39,261 nucleotides of DNA from Chara braunii (GCA_003427395.1 BFEA01000208.1:875508-914768), one strand, 5' to 3'. Positions 28,255 to 38,515 are shown, counted from the first letter of the stretch. Program-made: numbers and translations. The notes: generated from the letters alone by a model not told the origin.

Positions 28255-30088
28255 ACCAGGGCAAGAAAAAAAATTGTAATCTACAGACAATAAATAGCGG
28301 ATAAATAAAATAAACTTGACACACCAAGGGATTCGCTTCAGGAGGATCAAAGAAAGTATGGCCAAACGGAAAACATTATCAATTTTACCATCCTTTAGCA
28401 AGTTATTATTCCCACGTGCATCCCCACACGCAAGAGCGAGATTAGAGAGTTCACCCACGCTCGACAGCCAACCTTGGCATCCTTCGGAGACTTCCTCCCC
28501 CACCTCCTCTCCTGAATTTTCCCTTGCAAGATCATCCGACTCTTCAATCACTTGGACGTCGTCATCTTGAAGAATTCGTTTACGTTCGCATTTGTCGAAC
28601 GCACGCTCCGTATAGATCCCCACAATTTCTTCTGAGGAGGCCTTGATGGTAACATAGGTAACTATCTCATCATCGCACAACTTTTCAATCTCCCTCTTCT
28701 TCAACTTCGAAAGCTCGACACACACCCTTCAGCGAAAACCCTCTCTGTCTTCATCCTGTTGTTTAGCAAATCCGGCATGCGCATGTGTATTCGCATTTAC
28801 TTCCGATGATTTTCTTGGGCTGGCAGCCTGCCCTAATCGAATCCTCAAGTTCGACGACGATCCGCTTTTTCGTGTGATACGCTTACGTTTCGTACTAATC
28901 GGGGATGGAGTAGTTGCCGCGCTGATCCGTCCGATCCTCTCTTTCGGAGCTTGTACTTCCCATTCAGCCATGTCTTTATCGTCTCTGAGTCGCCTGTAGG
29001 CTTTTGACAATTTCACGTAATCTCCTGGTGTAGGCACACTGGTGCTTGCCGCATTTATCCTGCTACTCGGCGCATTCCTCTTCGAGGCTTCTGCCCTAGA
29101 ATGGGTCGTACCTTTCTTCAACTCATCAACTTGCTATTTCAGATACACCACATCTTCAATCAGATGTTGATTGTCAGATCGCAGGGACTGTAGCTCGTAA
29201 TCCGTACTGCTGGTTCGATTAGCTTTCCATTGCAAGTCCGCCATCGCTTGTTTCAACTTCTAAATTTCCTCATCCTTCCTTTTGCTGGCATCGTCCTCTA
29301 AATCTTTCTTGGAATAATCGCTCGTCCTTCTTCTGATGTCTTCCGTCGTCTAAATAACGAAAGGTTCACTGATTTCGACTTGTTTGCCCAAGACCTCCTC
29401 ACATACGCGCTTCATCTGACTATCGACCATACGCCCAATACTTGTCTTGAACTTTTCTTTGTCCTTCTCTTTCTTACATTTGTTTTCCTCCGCCTCATTT
29501 TTCTTCCTCGACCCTTTTTCTCTCTTAGCGGCCTCCTCCTTTTCCTTCTTGATACTTTCCCGTTCTGCCATCTCAGTGGACATCTATGTCCACATCCAAT
29601 TAACTTTATCGTTTCTATGGTCGGAATTCCACGATCTTCTCTCGTTATACCCTCCGTTGTAACCACCATTGTAGCCGCCCGAAGATCCGCTACTATTGAA
29701 GCCTCCACCATAACCGCCAGCTTGCCCGCCACTTCCTTGATTAATACGTACGTCATGCAACGACTCCTGATAAGAGACAATGGAACCTGGAGCCTGCAAG
29801 ATCGGAGTCAAGTTAGATGACAATGCCTGGTTAGCTCGATTAAACTGGTTTGCTTGTTGCTCCATATCCCGCAATACGTGTCCGACACTCACGAATGAAG
29901 CGACCAGGTCTTCGGCAGTAATGACACACTCGTCGATCCATGAATCGAGGAAGAAACAAAATAGTAAACCCTAACACGAGAAAAAGATTAAGAAGGCTAA
30001 TTGGAACCGGACAAGACAATAGACATAAGAAGTAGTAAGTGAAAGGTAAGTAGAAGATGATAAGGTAAGTTTTGGTGGAAAGACGCAT
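28255..30088 (-). pseudogene. Gag-like zinc-knuckle / coiled-coil / SAP-like region, copy 2
   Basis: 30088-29840 holds CHYCRRPGRFIREC, a CCHC knuckle whose His reads as Arg. 29892-29584 holds the Gly-rich repeat GGYNGGYNGGYNERRSW. 29583-29350 is Lys/Glu-rich helix with FKTSIGRMVDSQMKRVCEEV, matching copy 1. 29121-28729 holds LRDDKDMAEWEVQAPKERI and MKRKR-like basic sequence. 28725-28600 holds ELSKLKKREIEKLC and YTERAF, the SAP-like segment. An acidic linker follows. Frame breaks at about 29890, 29580, 29340, 29120 and 28727 show decay. Confidence 0.7.
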
Positions 30089-30294
30089 TCACACAATCGT
30101 AGTGTAATTGCTACGTTGGTTCATGCGTGAACTAATGTTACAAACATCAGTTAAGGTGAGGTACACATATGTGTCAAATCACACAAAAGTGTAGCATACT
30201 CATGACACACCACACCGGAGAGAGAGACTTAGAACCGAGCGCAGGTATGCGTCGAGAAGTAAACATAATAACACAGATGTAACTCAGGCGACAA

Positions 30295-30344
30295 GACCCT
30301 ACACCGTGTCTGCGTCGGTCGCCTGTTCGGCTTCATCAGGGGTC
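30295..30344 (-). ncRNA. Hammerhead-like ribozyme, PLE copy 2 (core mutated)
   Basis: Same layout as at 5935-5984: GACCC / CTGATGA / stem II region / GACA / short stem III ACA-CGG-TGT / A / GGGTC. The second core element reads GACA instead of GAAA, which should abolish hammerhead cleavage. Stem II may be slightly better formed here (outer GC/GC pairs). The loop CAGGCGA and its exact complement TCGCCTG just beyond stem I (30291-30285) are retained. Confidence 0.55.
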
Positions 30345-30658
30345 AACTAATACCTCATGCAAGATGAACTGAGAGGTCTATTACAAAACTACTTATATCT
30401 TCAAGCTCATCCTACAATAGAACTAGCCCTAGGACCAGGCAAACCGTCAATCTTACGAAGTCACCGGAAACGGTACACCCCAAGCAGATACTTTAGTCAA
30501 AGTCAATAAACCGGTCCCAAGTTCGAAGCGCCTCTAAATCCAAGAACCGGTCTGTCTGGACCACACAGCGAACCAAAGATCACATGAAGCACGGTCATAT
30601 TAAGACCCATCAGGTCCTAAGTTCGAATCAGAATTCCCACTATGTGAGGTCTTTGTAC
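30345..30658. other. Upstream flank of PLE copy 2
   Basis: No gene. Weak resemblance to 5985-6300 (for example a ggtc...agttcnaatc word near 30605 and 6220) suggests it is part of the pseudo-LTR. The minus-strand LINE begins at about 30659. Confidence 0.4.
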
Positions 30659-32097
30659 TCAGGGTGAGAAAAAATCATGTTTAACAAAATTTCCAATTGA
30701 ATAACAAATAGGGAAGGGGCTAAAGGGCACCCTTGCCTTAAGGACCACGAAACAGTGAAGGAGGGGGAAGGAAATGAAGTCATTGACCACCACCCTCCCT
30801 TGTGATCCCTGGTACAAAATATTCACCCATTTCCTAAACTTCCTACCTATTCCTATTTTATTTAAGACTTCCTGTACAAATTTCCAATTTACACGATCAT
30901 ATGCCTTTTCAAAGTCAATCAAGATAATAGAGGTGTTACATTTGCGCAAATTAATAAGATCGAGGGCTTGTGATATTACCATTACATTGTCTAGTACTAG
31001 TCTACCTGGGGCGAATCCAGATTGGTCTAGGGCTACCAGTTTTGTCATTAAGGGGGAGACACCTAGCTAAAGTCTTTGCGAGGATCTTCCCTGATACGTT
31101 TAGAAGGGATATTGGACGATAGTTCCTTACGTCTGCTTTATATCCTTTCTTGTAGAGGAGGGTGATTACCCCCTCCGTAGTACATGGTCCGAGTTTGTCG
31201 TCATCCAAAACCTTGTTTAAGATTCTATGGAGGTCTAAACCCAAGAGGTGCCAAAACATGTCATTGAACTCAACAGGGAAGCCATCCGGGCCAGGGCACT
31301 TGCCCCTTGCCATACTCTTCATGGCTATGGTCAGTTCTGCTAAAGTATTTGGTTGGTCCAGACCTTCTTCCTCCAAATGAGATAGGATCCTATGTATGGA
31401 GTCTCACAGCATAGGTTTCATCTCTGGAGGGACTAGTGGGGCCATGTGATCCTTTTCCGATGTTAGTAATTTTTCATAGAATAATTTCACGCAGTTGCAT
31501 ATGTTAGTCGAGTCTTGCGCTATTGGTTGAGTACGGTCAACTAGGTGGGTAATCTCAGTGATTAAGTGGGGCAGATTGGTGTGACTTTTCACTTTGAATG
31601 TGCTGGAAATCATCCTGTCCTTTGTTAGGATATCATCAATTCTTTTGTATCTAGCCTAAGATTCCTGTTGGTTAATCTGTAGCTCTCACCAGTCCTCTAG
31701 CCATAGGTTTCTCTTGTACAGCCAATACCTGTCGGAGTAAGTGTTAACCCAATTTATTTTCGGTCGTTTCTATTTTCCTTTTCAGTTGGATTTCTTCATA
31801 CCTGCGGTTTACCGCTTTGATCCTCGAGATGGTCTGAAGATGAGCAGACATCACATGTAGTCCCTTGTCCAGCGAAGTACCAGGGTCTTTGTGGATAGTC
31901 ATAAAGGAGCGCCATTCTTCCCAAAAGTTGGTGACCCATTCTTGCATGCAAGGTTCTTCCATGATTCGCATGTTTAGTTTGAAGGTACCTCTTCCTTTCG
32001 CAAGGTTGACGCCCATGGACATCGAGATAGAGATTGCTTTGTGGTCCGATAAAAGGTATGTAGAAATGACTGCCTTGTGCACCAGAGGGAGTGTCAT
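30659..32097 (-). pseudogene. Older LINE (A), endonuclease end and reverse transcriptase
   Basis: Minus strand: VHKAVISTYLLSDHKAISIS (the APE-type endonuclease SDH motif, about 32085-32025), a linker with NFWEEW, RT fingers GKCPGPDGFPVEF and RNYRPISLLNVSGKILAKTL (31376-31002), then ALDQSGFAPGR, IDFEKAYDRVNWKF (motif A, about 30916) and a degenerate motif B (PFSPFPICYSIGNF). It ends abruptly near 30659, before the YADD motif, next to the Penelope-like element. Several stops. Its N-terminal half is at 34694-35297, separated by a younger LINE. Confidence 0.85.
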
Positions 32098-34017
32098 TGG
32101 AGCCCGGAGGGCTCTAAGGCAAAAGGCAGCAACCTTTCTATGGAAGGGGGATGGTGAGCAATCCAATGTAATCAGCAGAGTGGTATGGGACTCCATTATC
32201 CAACCGAAGGCAGGGGGAGGCTTGGGGATACTTGACCCGACCACGCAGGTACAGGCACTACGAGTCAAATGGATTAAAAAACTTATCTTCCCCCCCCAGA
32301 GCCCATGGTGTGTCCCGACCTTGGAACATCTGGCACGGTTAGCCCCAGCCACTCCCCATTCGATCCATCCACTCACTTGGCTAGAGGACCGCTTTTGGAC
32401 AATCCCATGCAAACTCCCAGATGGAAGGGATGGTTCAAAAGGAGGGGGTCAGTCGCTGGATAATTTTTGGCATCCCTGTTGCAAACCTAGCGCAAACTCT
32501 CACTCCCAGATAGAACCCAACCTGGTCGTTGGGAGGAGGTCTATTGCAACCTCTCTTTGGCAACAGATGGGTAACAGACACGAGGGGCCGCGTGATGATA
32601 AGTTCATATCCACCTTGGAAGAGCTGGGTTAAACACAGTGTACTTAGGGTTGGGGACCCCTGGGAGAATGAGAGGCAAGAGTGGAAGACAAGGGACCAGT
32701 TGCAAATATCCCTACGATACTGCCATCACGTAGAGGAGTTTTTGGATACTCTTATTGAAGTCAATCCAATAGAAAGGTACCGGATCCTCAGACGAGGCCC
32801 CACCTTGAGAGAGGGTGACTGGGTGACGACCACAGGGACCCCGCAGCAGATTGGTTTGATACATATGGTTTCCCCCCAAACGGTCCTGATTGAATACTAC
32901 ACTATCACAAAAATAAACACTCTCCAAGATAGTAAGACACTCTTCAAATGGAGGGACAAAACATCAGTGAATCGGGTGAGAATTATCGAAGAGAAGGGAC
33001 AGAGGGTGGCCTTCCAGCCAGACAAATCGATCCAGGACTTGGCTCTGGATCCGGTGGAATGGACGTGGCAGCCCCCCCAAAAGAGGGACGCCCCTGAGAC
33101 AAGTCATATTAGCCTACACCTACTAACGGTCAAATCAGCCTACAAAATGCTCCGACCCAAACGACATCAGAGAGATATGATTAACGAAAAATGGGTCAGG
33201 CATTTGAACGTTGACCGCTCCCTTCTGGCACCGATGGTTCAAAGAACAAAAGCACAAACCAATGAAAATTACCTCCCTACAGTGGCAGATAGGTCACCGC
33301 TGTCTACCAACCAACGACTGGCTAATTGATCGTACAACCCTTGAACAAAGAGGCCTGCTGCTCCCATGGTGCTAGCGATGCCAGAGCCTCTTTCCCTTCC
33401 ACAAGAAGGCGGAAACCATTAAACATATTTTCATGCAGTGCCCGGTTGCCCAATTCATATGGAGGTGGTGGGACCTTATCTGGCAAAAAATGGAACCAGA
33501 CACTCCCTGGCCCTGGTCGTGGCAAGCCATACTGGCCGGACATTGGCCTCGGGCAGGGACAGTCACGCCCTTTACAAAAAATATGTACAGAGTTGGAAGG
33601 AGGGCGGTGATGTGGGCACTTTGGTGGCAAAGATGCACTCTGGCCATGGAAAAGGTACGGGTAGAGGGCGCAGAGATAACAGAACAAATCCAGCAGCAAA
33701 TACACTTGGAACTCACACGCAGATGGCTAGATACTAAAGAACAATTAGACCTTTTTAGACAGATGGGGGACGTCAGGAGAAGGATTACGGTATTCTGTAC
33801 AGACTGGGTAGGGGGGGAAAGAGAAGGTTGGATTGCAAAAGTGGTATGGAGTCGGGATCAAGAAGAAGGGTTGAGGGACTTGGAAGAGATGAGGGACTAC
33901 AGGCTAGAATTTAAAGACTGGACTAATATAGAGCCCTCGTTCCCATTACGCCCTTCCACGGATTTCCAAGACCCCTTCCCACCCCATGCCCTGTCACTGG
34001 CAGATATCCTGTCCTGA
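32098..34017 (+). pseudogene. LINE B ORF2 C-terminal half
   Basis: About 32098-32632 carries ALRQKAATFLWKGDGEQSNV, VWDSIIQPKAGGGLGILDP and LTWLEDRFW, the post-RT thumb/linker of plant L1-like elements. 32529-33329, in another frame, carries RRGPTLREGDWV and YYTITKI, then WTWQPP and LTVKSAYKML. The zinc-finger region spans frames at 33280-33480 (CLPTNDWL-like, LLPWC, then KHIFMQCPVAQFIWRWW). 33433-34017 encodes a further 195 residues ending ALSLADILS. At least three frameshifts. RRGPT...GDWV is shared with the LINE at 9149-10935. Confidence 0.85.
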
Positions 34018-34665
34018 TTGCAACAAGGATAGCCTATCCTCCTCCGAGTCACACCCACCCACCTTCATTGCTCTTAGCTCACCTGCATTTCTTCTAAGAT
34101 GGCCATGCGGGGAATCCCTCCCTGGAGCCCCCTGGGGAGGATCCCCGCGCGTCCACGATGTGTACCACATTCAATGGATGCAGCCAGTAGTGACAGTCAT
34201 CCAGCTGGGTTTGGAGCAAGCAGCTCTAAAATAAGTATCAGCCCATAACTACCTACCTGCCACCCTCTCTCTGAGGGTGAAGAGATACAAAGGCGAATCT
34301 CCAAGCTCACAAATGTCTACTCTGCTTGTTTCTATACAGGTCTGCTCAGTTAATCTTTCTTCCCAGCTGGACGTAGGGCCCATGGTGTCTACAATGGGAT
34401 AGCTACTACAGATAGAGCAGGCTGGCATTTCAAGCTTATTTTCATAGTCCTGTGCAGTCAATCCCCTGTAGCTCAGGGTAATCAATGCTGGCAGGGATCC
34501 TTGATATGGTCTTTTCTGAGACACACTGTTGACAATCTGTCTTTGGGATGCTGGACCCGTTTTCCAGCAGATGATGCTCCCCACCAATAGATGGAGCCTC
34601 TCCCCGGGTGGTAGTGGTGTCTGCTCTTATCAGCACCACTATCACCAGTGGGGGGNGTTTGTNTN

Positions 34666-34692
<27 letters not shown>
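34018..34692 (+). other. LINE B 3' untranslated region and tail module
   Basis: Follows the ORF2 stop. 34548-34692 is the tail module (gctggacccgttttccagca, ccccaccaatagatggagcc, a tagtggtgtctg...cagcaccacta hairpin) and poly(A). Three Ns (34656, 34663, 34665) mark uncertain bases at the start of the A tract. Confidence 0.8.
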
Positions 34693-34693
<1 letters not shown>

Positions 34694-34697
<4 letters not shown>

Positions 34698-35297
34698 GAG
34701 TGCCATTTCACTGACCATTATCATGTCCAATCGGCGATTGGTCGCAGTCATGTTATCTTGTCTGTTAGAAGAAAACCAGGTCAAGGATCTGCTGTTGGGA
34801 TGTAACTGGTGAAAAGGGTCAAAAGTACCACAGTCCACCATTAGCTCATTCAGAGCTATTGACTCAGCTAGGTGAGAAAGAGGGGAAGAGGAGTCCATAG
34901 GTGCATTGAGTACTGTGGTCCAGTCTCCCCCTACCAAAAGGTACTTCGTGTCTGGGAGGACTGTGGCTAGCAATTGGAAAAAGGAAATTTTTGTTACGTG
35001 GTCTGCTGGTGCATATATAGAGAAAATGCACCAGTGTTGATTTCCAACTGCAATGGTCGCCTTGGCCCATCTACCTTCACTGTCTGATTCCACATCAGAG
35101 ACAGAGTTACACAGTGAACTGTGAATCAATATGGCCACTCCACCTTCGGGGTCGTCAGCTGGGAACCAGACCTGAGGACCGGCCCACCAGCCATTTTCTT
35201 TTTTTTTAGCCATTTAATTCTGCGATACGCTTTGCATTTAATTTTGTTTCTTGTAAGAGCACAATTTGGGCCTGACTTTGGTGAATCCACGATTTGA
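34694..35297 (-). pseudogene. Older LINE (A), N-terminal part of APE-like endonuclease
   Basis: Minus strand from about 35290: QIVLLQETK (about 35270-35245, the catalytic Glu motif), GGVAILIHSSL (about 35135), CIFSIYAPADH, LLVGGDWTTVLNAPMD (the GDFN-like motif), SRSLTWFS and RRLDMIMVSEMALP (about 34735-34694). The frame then runs into the tail of LINE B. The next native residues resume at 32097 with LPLVHKAVIS, so the two pieces are one gene split by the insertion. Stop codons, for example after LNG near 35212, show it was already inactive. An A-rich tract follows at 35298-35321. Confidence 0.85.
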
Positions 35298-35382
35298 AAA
35301 ATAAAAATAAAAATAAAAAAAAATCCACGAATTGACTCTGGCCCTCCTGTGTTTGTGATTACTGTCTTCCAAGCCTCGTACG
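35298..35382. repeat. A-rich tract between near-repeats
   Basis: (ataaaa)n at 35299-35321 is flanked by gaatccacgattt (35283-35295) and aaatccacgaatt (35319-35331). This looks like the scar of a tiny poly(A) insertion. The sequence after it has no frame. Confidence 0.5.
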
Positions 35383-36345
35383 AGAGACGGGGAGCATTCA
35401 ATGCGTGCCAACCATTTCAATTCCAGGGCTTCACTGTGAAGTAGCAGTTTCCAGAATGAGGGCATGCTCACAATGGGTACCAAAACCGTAAAACTCCCAA
35501 AAAAATGTGCACACGGCTGGTCACACACAATGGTTCCGACCCCAAACACCCCATTCGCAAACCCATTTGTCAGTGGCCTGCCTGGCCTCGGGTTTGAGGA
35601 ATTTGCGGTAACCTCCAGAGGTTACCACCAAATCCTTATTCTTTTTTTATTTAATTTTTGTAAATGAATGCAAAGTTGAAAAGGAAGATTTACACCGGGT
35701 ATCAATTGAAAAAGGGAAAAAGGCAGAATTACATAAAATATAAAACGAACATGTACGTTCTATATTTGGGGTTACTTCTGTGTGACTGGAAACCCCAAAC
35801 AGCAGCACCCTGATGGCACGGTAGCGACCGTGTCTTTAGCTAAATGGGAACGCGGTGTGACCTGAACCGTCCCAAATACCCCAATTCGGCCCAACCCATT
35901 TTCCCAATTTATACGGATTTGCTACCGCAGTGTGAGCGTGCCCTGAATCTGGCTGCACCTCTCTGCAGCAGAGGATGTATCTGAGGGCAATCACATTCAG
36001 AGCCTGGTATCTCTTTTCCCCTTTGTTCTTTTTTCTTTTTTTTTTTTTTTTGGAAGCAGTATCTCGGCTGTTCGTGCTTCTGCTTCCTGTGAGAGACGGG
36101 GAGCATTCAATGCCTGCCAACTGTTTCAATCCGGGGTTTCACTGTGACATAGTACTCTCCAGAACATGTATCTGGCCGCACTTCGCTGCAGCAGAGGAAT
36201 ATCTGAGGGCAATCACGTTCAGAGCTTGGTACCTTTTTCCCCTTTTTTTTTTTTCTTTTTTTTTTCCCTTTCGAAGATTCTCGGCTGTTTGTGCTTTGGC
36301 TCCCCGCGAGAGCATTTAATACCGGCCAGCGAGATCTTTCCAGTA
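35383..36345. repeat. Three related repeat units
   Basis: gagagacggggagcattcaa tgc..., continuing through ggnttcactgtga, occurs at 35383-35455 and 36091-36150, with a degenerate copy at 36306-36345. The 220-bp units at about 35945-36165 and 36166-36345 share gcagcagagga, tatctgagggcaatcac and an inner T tract before 'tctcggctgtt'. A hairpin ggtaacctccagaggttacc lies at about 35607-35626. No gene. Confidence 0.75.
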
Positions 36346-36499
36346 CACGAGTGGAAAGGGGGGGTGGGGGTGCGCCAGGGCAATAGGATGAGAGGAAGGG
36401 TGGGTGGGGTCTTCAGAGGGGTTCATCTGGACAACCGAGTGGCCGAGAACTGTGGGTGGCTGTCATCGTCTAGTATCCCACCTCTACAACAACCTGGGC

Positions 36500-36534
<35 letters not shown>

Positions 36535-37270
36535 CCATCGCCTCTTTACATTTCAGCTGCTGGCAGCAGGTCCAGAATAAGGGCCGGTACCTGTGCCAAG
36601 CAACAAATGTCCCATGTTGGTTCCCACCCCCTGCAGGCTTGGCGAAAATCGGCGCGCAGCGCATATTCAGGCTTGGCTTCAATAGCTGGGCCAAGTACCG
36701 GTGGCTTAAGGAGAGGAAGGGGGGACCAAAGATCTCCTTACTTTTTCGGGTAATACATGTAAAATACTGTAAAATACTGACCGCACGAGTACTGCAGGGC
36801 CGGATCTGGGCCACTCATCTGCCACACAAACTCTTTTCTATCCTATCCCCTTGCTAGTGGGACCATGCTCCTGAGCTAAGCAGGTTCTTTTCTTTTTTTT
36901 CGGGGGGGGAGTAAGGAGGTTCTCACCTCCATTGACAGTACTAATACTAAGGCCCTCACCACATGGCAGAAGAAATGAAGATGAATGTGGTCCATCTGCC
37001 CACGATAGGTGATAAAATACATTCGTTACTATTTATAGCAAACCTGTTCATTTTCTGAGGGAAGATGCACTCCTCTCGTTTTTCATTCCGTGGTGTGTCC
37101 GTGCGGCGACCTCCTACGAAAATACGAGGCATCTAAAATCACTATGCTTCCTATAGTTAACCCCACCCACCCATAAGATTCAATTTGGAAATTAACAATG
37201 GGTCATATCTCAAGGACATGAATATCTGATGAATTTGTCCTACAAGGCTACAACCATGGAATGCATAGTG
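36346..37270. other. Unassigned DNA with a poly(A) tract and a TIR-element end
   Basis: A 25-base A run (about 36501-36525) follows tagtatcccacctctacaac; it is possibly a retroposon tail but no body is recognised. 36681-36709 (aatagctgggccaagtaccg...) matches the right terminus of the TTAA element at 16406-17311, with no matching left end here. Nothing else recognised. Confidence 0.5.
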
Positions 37271-37274
37271 TCAG

Positions 37275-37345
37275 GTTCATCAGGGACCCTGGGCCCACTT
37301 CCCAGCACGTGCTGCTCCCCACGAATAGATCGGAGCTGCCTTGTG
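37275..37345 (+). mobile_element. LINE-tail module, degenerate fragment
   Basis: cagggaccctgggcccactt then cagcacgtgctgctccccac and gaatagatcggagctgcc align with the module at 34548-34600. The hairpin and A tail are missing. Confidence 0.55.
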
Positions 37346-37383
37346 CTAGAAAAAAAGGGCAAGTTCGGTTGTCGCACAAACAT

Positions 37384-37630
37384 GTTTGAAAAAGGGCAAC
37401 AAAATCGCAGGAGGGCAACAAACTCGCGCCCCGAGTTAAAAAAGAGCAACAAAAGAATTTTTACCTGCGTGCTGAGTTTGGAAAGGGCAATGAACTCAGG
37501 CGCCGAGTTTGAAAAGGGCAACAAAGTCACACGCAGGCCACAGCCACATTTTTAGCGATACTGCCCTTTTCAAACTCTGCAGAGTCTGCACCCAATTTTG
37601 TTGCCCACACATGTTTTTTCTGCCCTGCCA
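37384..37630. repeat. Irregular array of a GAGTTTGAAAAGGGCAACAAA word, partly inverted
   Basis: Direct copies lie near 37384, 37410, 37433, 37474 and 37505. Inverted copies (ctgcccttttcaaactctgc and ttttgttgccc) lie near 37561-37605. This would fold back. The open frame across it (37229-37555) is unlikely to be a gene. Confidence 0.6.
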
Positions 37631-37681
37631 AAACTCAAAGTGTGACACTGCTGGACTTGTTTCTGAAAAAAAAAAAAGAGG

Positions 37682-37877
37682 GGGGTAACTAGGGGGCAGT
37701 CACAATCATTTCAGTTTTAAATCCACTTCATGCATCCCTCGAATACAACACATCCCCACCCGACCCTAAAGTTTGGTTGTATACATTCACAATTTTTCCT
37801 CGGTTTGGCACAGCATTCGCCAAATCATGACTGAAACACATTTTCAAACTGAAACTGTGAACGCACCCTAGTTTTCC
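37682..37877. mobile_element. MITE related to the 400-1795 element
   Basis: The left end GGGTAACTAGGGGGCAGTCAC and the inverted right end near CGCACCCTAGTTTTCCC, with inner arms atttcagttt / aaactgaaa, give a 196-bp foldback. No coding capacity. Confidence 0.65.
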
Positions 37878-37899
37878 CAAAAACAATTATTAAGAAAAA

Positions 37900-38084
37900 G
37901 GGGAAACTACGCGGGAGTCGCAAAAATGAGTTATAATAGCACTATGGGCCAAGATACAGTTTCAAATTGCAGTTCAAGCAATGTATACAACCCAGCTTTC
38001 TGGCAAGGTAGGGTGCCCCAAGTGCAATCGCAAACTGTATCTTGCACCATAGTCCAATTATAACTCCTTTTTTTGACTCTACTG
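37900..38084. mobile_element. MITE family A, copy 3 (inverted relative to copies 1 and 2)
   Basis: GGGGAAACTACGCGGGAGTC (37900) to the inverted TTTTGACTCTACTG end (38084). The central lccagctttctggc-type segment confirms the opposite orientation to 17690-17874. Confidence 0.8.
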
Positions 38085-38424
38085 AAAGAAAAAAAAAAGG
38101 GAAGCTGACCTAGTGAAAGCCACCAAACTCGGAGCATCATACAATGGCTCGTGAGCAAGACACCAAAAACTATAAGACCACCTACCAAAGAAAACCCGAT
38201 AGATCAAAACCAACAGCAAGTGCTTATTGTGCGGTTATCAGGCACACACCCATTGGTAAACCCAAACCATGTAGAAGGGTTTCAAGCAATCAGCACAAGA
38301 CCAAGAAAATTCCTTGTGGCTCAAGGAACTCGTAAGGAGTGTCTAACGATGCCCAATGAGCCCCTCACAGTGGTCACACAAGACAAAGAATTAACGTCAG
38401 TTTAGTTTCATGAATATGCCTAAC
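38085..38424. other. Unassigned DNA with a Tourist-like terminus
   Basis: attccttgtggctcaaggaactcgtaaggagtgtctaacga (38310-38350) is one inverted end of the family at 18170-18623. No matching partner and no gene recognised. Confidence 0.45.
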
Positions 38425-38515
38425 AACGACAGAAAGATACAGGGCTATATGCCCCACAACTACAGAAAGATACAGGGCTATATGCCCCACAACTACAGAA
38501 AGATACAAGGCTGCA
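38425..38515. repeat. 33-bp tandem repeat, 2.7 copies
   Basis: Units with agaaagatacagggctatat gccccac start at 38425, 38458 and 38491. The third is truncated. Contains GGGC...GCCC hairpin words. Confidence 0.9.

Larger units (their letters stand above)
26906..30344 (-). mobile_element. Penelope-like element copy 2 (ribozyme to start of RT)
   Basis: On the minus strand: ribozyme-like motif (30344-30295), leader with the conserved attgctacgttggttc block (about 30102), zinc knuckle (about 30-29.9 kb), Gly-rich and coiled-coil gag-like region, SAP-like segment, GIY-YIG domain, then the N-terminal part of the RT polyprotein. It ends at the (ACTGG)n repeat at 26905. It is frameshifted throughout, so it is an old copy. 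Together with copy 1 and the RT block at 6488-7745 it defines the domain order of the family. Confidence 0.75.
32098..34692 (+). mobile_element. Younger 5'-truncated LINE (B) with poly(A) tail and TSD
   Basis: Inserted on the plus strand inside LINE A. The 14-bp direct repeats AGAGGGAGTGTCAT (32084-32097) and AGAGGGAGTGCCAT (34693-34706) differ at one base and bracket it. The poly(A) tail (34666-34692) abuts the right repeat. It starts in the post-palm region, so it is 5'-truncated. Its last 145 bases are the LINE-tail module also found free at 3480, 14983 and elsewhere. Confidence 0.9.

Noticed and set aside
30659-34017. Opposite orientation of LINE pieces explained by twin-priming 5' inversion
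   Set aside because: The matching 14-bp duplications and the poly(A) tail at 34692, together with the continuation of LINE A at 34694, show a nested insertion of a second LINE instead.
37229-37555. 108-codon plus-strand frame as a gene
   Set aside because: It overlaps a LINE-tail fragment and the inverted word array, and has no recognisable domain.
38425-38515. 33-bp repeat as a CRISPR array
   Set aside because: Units are contiguous with no unique spacers and the DNA is eukaryotic; an ordinary tandem repeat.
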